7,039 nucleotides of DNA from DASTCC01 sp035711465 (GTDB lineage Bacteria > Acidobacteriota > Vicinamibacteria > Vicinamibacterales > SCN-69-37), in contig DASTCC010000095.1 in assembly GCA_035711465.1 (NCBI GenBank), forward strand, positions 1-7,039, written 5' to 3'. Both the position numbers and the translations under genes were made by a program. Shown one piece after another: positions 5,401-7,039 of the stretch. Below the pieces are notes generated by a model. That model did no database searches. It was not told the origin of the DNA and saw only the letters and a list, made by a program, of their open reading frames with translations. Each line of letters opens with the position of its first letter. Within the stretch, counting starts at the first letter, position 1.

Positions 5401-6540
5401 TCAGACGCTCCGAAGTTGCGCCTCCAGCCGCAGCACCTCCGCGAAGGCGAGAAACACGTGATAGAGCGTCGACGTCGGCGCTGCGCTCGCGATCGGCCGG
5501 CCCGCGACGTCGAAGTGATCCATCCACGATCCGCGCGGAGTGACGGCGAGGTAGCGATCGAGCAGCAGCCGCGCTGAACCGGCTACGGCGTCGATCGATC
5601 CTGATCCGCCCATCTCGATGAGCGCCAGATGTCCCTTGATGCGCTCGGTGTTCGGCCACGTCCGTGATCCGGCGTCGATCGGCGCGCCGTCGTCTCGCAC
5701 CTGATTGACGGTGACGTGCGTCGCGCGATCGACGCCGTGCCGCTCGGCGAACGCGACGAGCGCATTGGCCTCCTCACGAAGGTCGAGGCCGAGCAGTCGT
5801 CCTGCCCCGCCAAGGATCCACGCCCACTCGAGTTGGTGACCGGGCTCGACGATGCGGCCGGGCTCGCCGGAGGCGCGCCGCCAATCGTCCGTGAAGTACT
5901 CGGCGAGCGTACGGCCGTCGAAGAAGCGGGTCCGAAAGAGCGAGACGATCTCGGCCGCGAGCGCGCGGAACCGCGGATCTCGCGACGTCGCTTCGAGGGC
6001 GAGGCTGGCTTCGAGCAGATGCATGTGCGGATTCTGCAGCCGCGGCAACTCGGCCGGCCACTGGTGCAGGAAGCCCTCGCCGTGCGGCGGCCGAAGCCGC
6101 CACTCGATGAAATCCAGTGTGTCGTGCGCGCGCTTCAGCGCATCGGCGTCGCCCGACGCGCGATGCCGCCACGCCAGCGCGAACAGGACGAACGCTAGAT
6201 CGTAGAGATCGGGCGTCTCGTCGAGCGGCGCGCCTTCGGCGGTCAGGCGTCTCGCCCATCCGCGATCCTTGCCAAGCCACGCGCGGCTGACGAGGTAGTC
6301 GTAACCCCAGGCGGAAAGATCGGCGCCGCCGCTCCAGCCGAGCATCGCGGCGTGCGAGAACACGTACACCTGCCGGCACATCGCGCGCGTGCGCTTGAAG
6401 TCGCACGCCGTCGGCCGGCCCGCGAAGTCGAGCTCCTCGTAGAACCCGCCGCGGCCACGATCGACGCCGGCGGTCCCCCAGAACGGCAGCGCCGCATCGA
6501 ACATCCAGGCGCGGATCTCAGCAAGCGGAACGGACGACAT
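5401..6540 (-). CDS. AGE-family sugar epimerase/isomerase
   Basis: This 379-residue (alpha/alpha)6-barrel enzyme belongs to the N-acylglucosamine 2-epimerase superfamily, which includes YihS-type mannose/sulfoquinovose isomerases; it should catalyse C2 epimerisation or aldose-ketose isomerisation of a free sugar in the cytoplasm. Visible family motifs are KRTRAMCRQVYVFSHAAMLG (49-68, with R52), DLYDLAFVLFALA (111-123), QNPHMHLLEASLALE (169-183), EPGHQLEWAWIL (232-243), RTWPNTERIKGHLALIE (293-309) and STLYHVFLAFAEVLRLE (357-373). H235 and H361 correspond by motif to the catalytic pair described for YihS-like enzymes; R52 is the conserved active-site arginine. Full length with no signal peptide. 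The ATG at 6540 has no Shine-Dalgarno and lies 18 bp from a 7-bp tandem repeat, so translation may be leaderless. The adjacent ThuA gene supports a carbohydrate role. Exact substrate is not deducible. Confidence 0.92.
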   Translation of the reverse strand: MSSVPLAEIRAWMFDAALPFWGTAGVDRGRGGFYEELDFAGRPTACDFKRTRAMCRQVYVFSHAAMLGWSGGADLSAWGYDYLVSRAWLGKDRGWARRLTAEGAPLDETPDLYDLAFVLFALAWRHRASGDADALKRAHDTLDFIEWRLRPPHGEGFLHQWPAELPRLQNPHMHLLEASLALEATSRDPRFRALAAEIVSLFRTRFFDGRTLAEYFTDDWRRASGEPGRIVEPGHQLEWAWILGGAGRLLGLDLREEANALVAFAERHGVDRATHVTVNQVRDDGAPIDAGSRTWPNTERIKGHLALIEMGGSGSIDAVAGSARLLLDRYLAVTPRGSWMDHFDVAGRPIASAAPTSTLYHVFLAFAEVLRLEAQLRSV

Positions 6541-6546
6541 GGGGAG

Positions 6547-6552
6547 AGTCTA
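6547..6552 (-). promoter_or_regulatory. Candidate -10 element (TAGACT) of the AGE gene
   Basis: The minus strand reads TAGACT, the same hexamer as in the proposed padR promoter, 6 bp before the AGE ATG. Transcription would then begin at or next to the start codon, consistent with the missing Shine-Dalgarno. No good -35 is seen; that position falls inside the heptamer repeat. Tentative. Confidence 0.25.
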
Positions 6553-6558
6553 GTACTG

Positions 6559-6621
6559 TTCAGCCTGCAGCCTTCAGCCTTCAGCCTTCAGCCTTCAGCC
6601 TTCAGCCTTCAGCCTGCAGAC
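6559..6621. repeat. Heptamer tandem repeat TTCAGCC
   Basis: Eight consecutive 7-bp units run from 6559 to 6614: TTCAGCC, TGCAGCC, then six perfect TTCAGCC, followed by a decayed unit TGCAGAC (6615-6621). CTGCAG occurs at both ends of the perfect run, and again at 6641. The array fills half of the 117-bp gap between the ThuA stop and the AGE start. Confidence 0.95.
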
Positions 6622-6657
6622 GCGGCCCGCCGCCCGGATCCTGCAGCCCGCAGCCCG

Positions 6658-7039
6658 TTACGGCCCCTGCGATGCCCACTCGATGGCGCCGCGCAGGTGC
6701 TGCCGGAAAGTCGCGCTGGTCCACACGTCGTCGCGATGGCCGAGCGCGGTGTAGAAGACCCGGCCGGTGCCAAAAGCGCGGAACCAGGCGAGTGGAGAAT
6801 CGCCAGACTCTCCAGCGCCCGGGTGACCATCGGCCGGGTGGCGATCGAGCGACAGCAGAATCGTCGAGCTCGGGCGCGGGCTCGCGAAGAACTCGTAGAG
6901 CTCGTCGTGCACGCGCCACGGATTCGGAAGCCCTGTCGTGGCCGGGTGCGCGGCCGTCTCGACACGCACGTCGGCCGTCGCCTGATCGCCGTGGCTGGCG
7001 AACTCGGCGCCGATCATTTCCAGATATGCCGGCGCATCG
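6658..7039 (-). CDS. ThuA-like domain protein, C-terminal part (5' end outside window)
   Basis: The frame is open from the window edge to TAA at 6658-6660, giving about 126 residues of the C-terminal half of a ThuA (trehalose-utilisation) domain, a glutamine-amidotransferase-like fold common in sugar-related loci and planctomycete/acidobacterial proteins. Visible family features in order are LEMIGAEFASHGDQ, the 'HP-x-T-x-GLP' segment (HPATTGLPNPW), the DELYEF motif, and near the end PLAWFRAFGTGRVFYTALGH followed by RDDVW and a closing helix (RQHLRGAIEWA). The frame continues upstream of the internal ATG at 7017 with DAPAYLE, which also fits the family, so that ATG is not the start. It is on the same strand as AGE, 117 bp upstream of it; enzymatic activity of ThuA proteins is poorly defined. 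Confidence 0.85.
   Translation of the reverse strand, partial: DAPAYLEMIGAEFASHGDQATADVRVETAAHPATTGLPNPWRVHDELYEFFASPRPSSTILLSLDRHPADGHPGAGESGDSPLAWFRAFGTGRVFYTALGHRDDVWTSATFRQHLRGAIEWASQGP

Noticed and set aside
1..7039. Mobile element or defence system among the genes
   Set aside because: No transposase, integrase, nuclease, toxin or tRNA was found; every coding region fits an ordinary transporter, regulator or sugar-enzyme family.

Overview
This 7.0-kb window is GC-rich bacterial DNA, most likely from an Acidobacteriota member (Vicinamibacteria-like). The main taxonomic clue is a PadR-family repressor placed directly upstream of a large 'acidobacterial duplicated orphan permease' (ADOP), a pair that is strongly expanded in that phylum. 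The organism call is inference from gene content; no rRNA or other marker gene is present.

Layout from left to right. Positions 1-53 hold the last codons of a plus-strand gene that looks like a DppC/OppC-type ABC permease. Positions 54-373 contain no gene. They hold a nested palindromic element: 8 units of an 11-bp repeat, a central hairpin, then 12 units of the same repeat in inverted orientation. Next come two minus-strand genes, PadR (2956-3285) and ADOP (374-2953), transcribed from a promoter that overlaps two interlocking dyads (probable PadR operator). Divergent from them is a plus-strand cluster: a small secreted basic helical protein (3428-3781), a CPXCG-type zinc-ribbon protein (3794-4000) and a 12-TM MFS transporter. 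The MFS gene apparently starts at a CTG codon (3993) overlapping the stop of the CPXCG gene. Positions 5190-5400 are a gene-free convergent junction with a long imperfect inverted repeat and a canonical G-quadruplex motif. Minus-strand genes follow: an AGE-family sugar epimerase/isomerase (5401-6540) and, beyond a 7-bp tandem repeat, the C-terminal part of a ThuA-like protein (6658-7039, cut by the window edge).

Functionally, AGE plus ThuA suggests a carbohydrate-processing locus continuing beyond the right edge. PadR-ADOP is a self-regulated membrane-permease unit of unknown substrate. The coding genes belong to recognised families. The unexplained material is intergenic: each of the three larger gaps next to or between same-strand or convergent genes carries its own short-period repeat. 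In both convergent gaps the repeats are arranged so that each incoming transcript reads the G-rich version first. These repeats, the CTG start and the PadR operator layout are the points most worth a second look.
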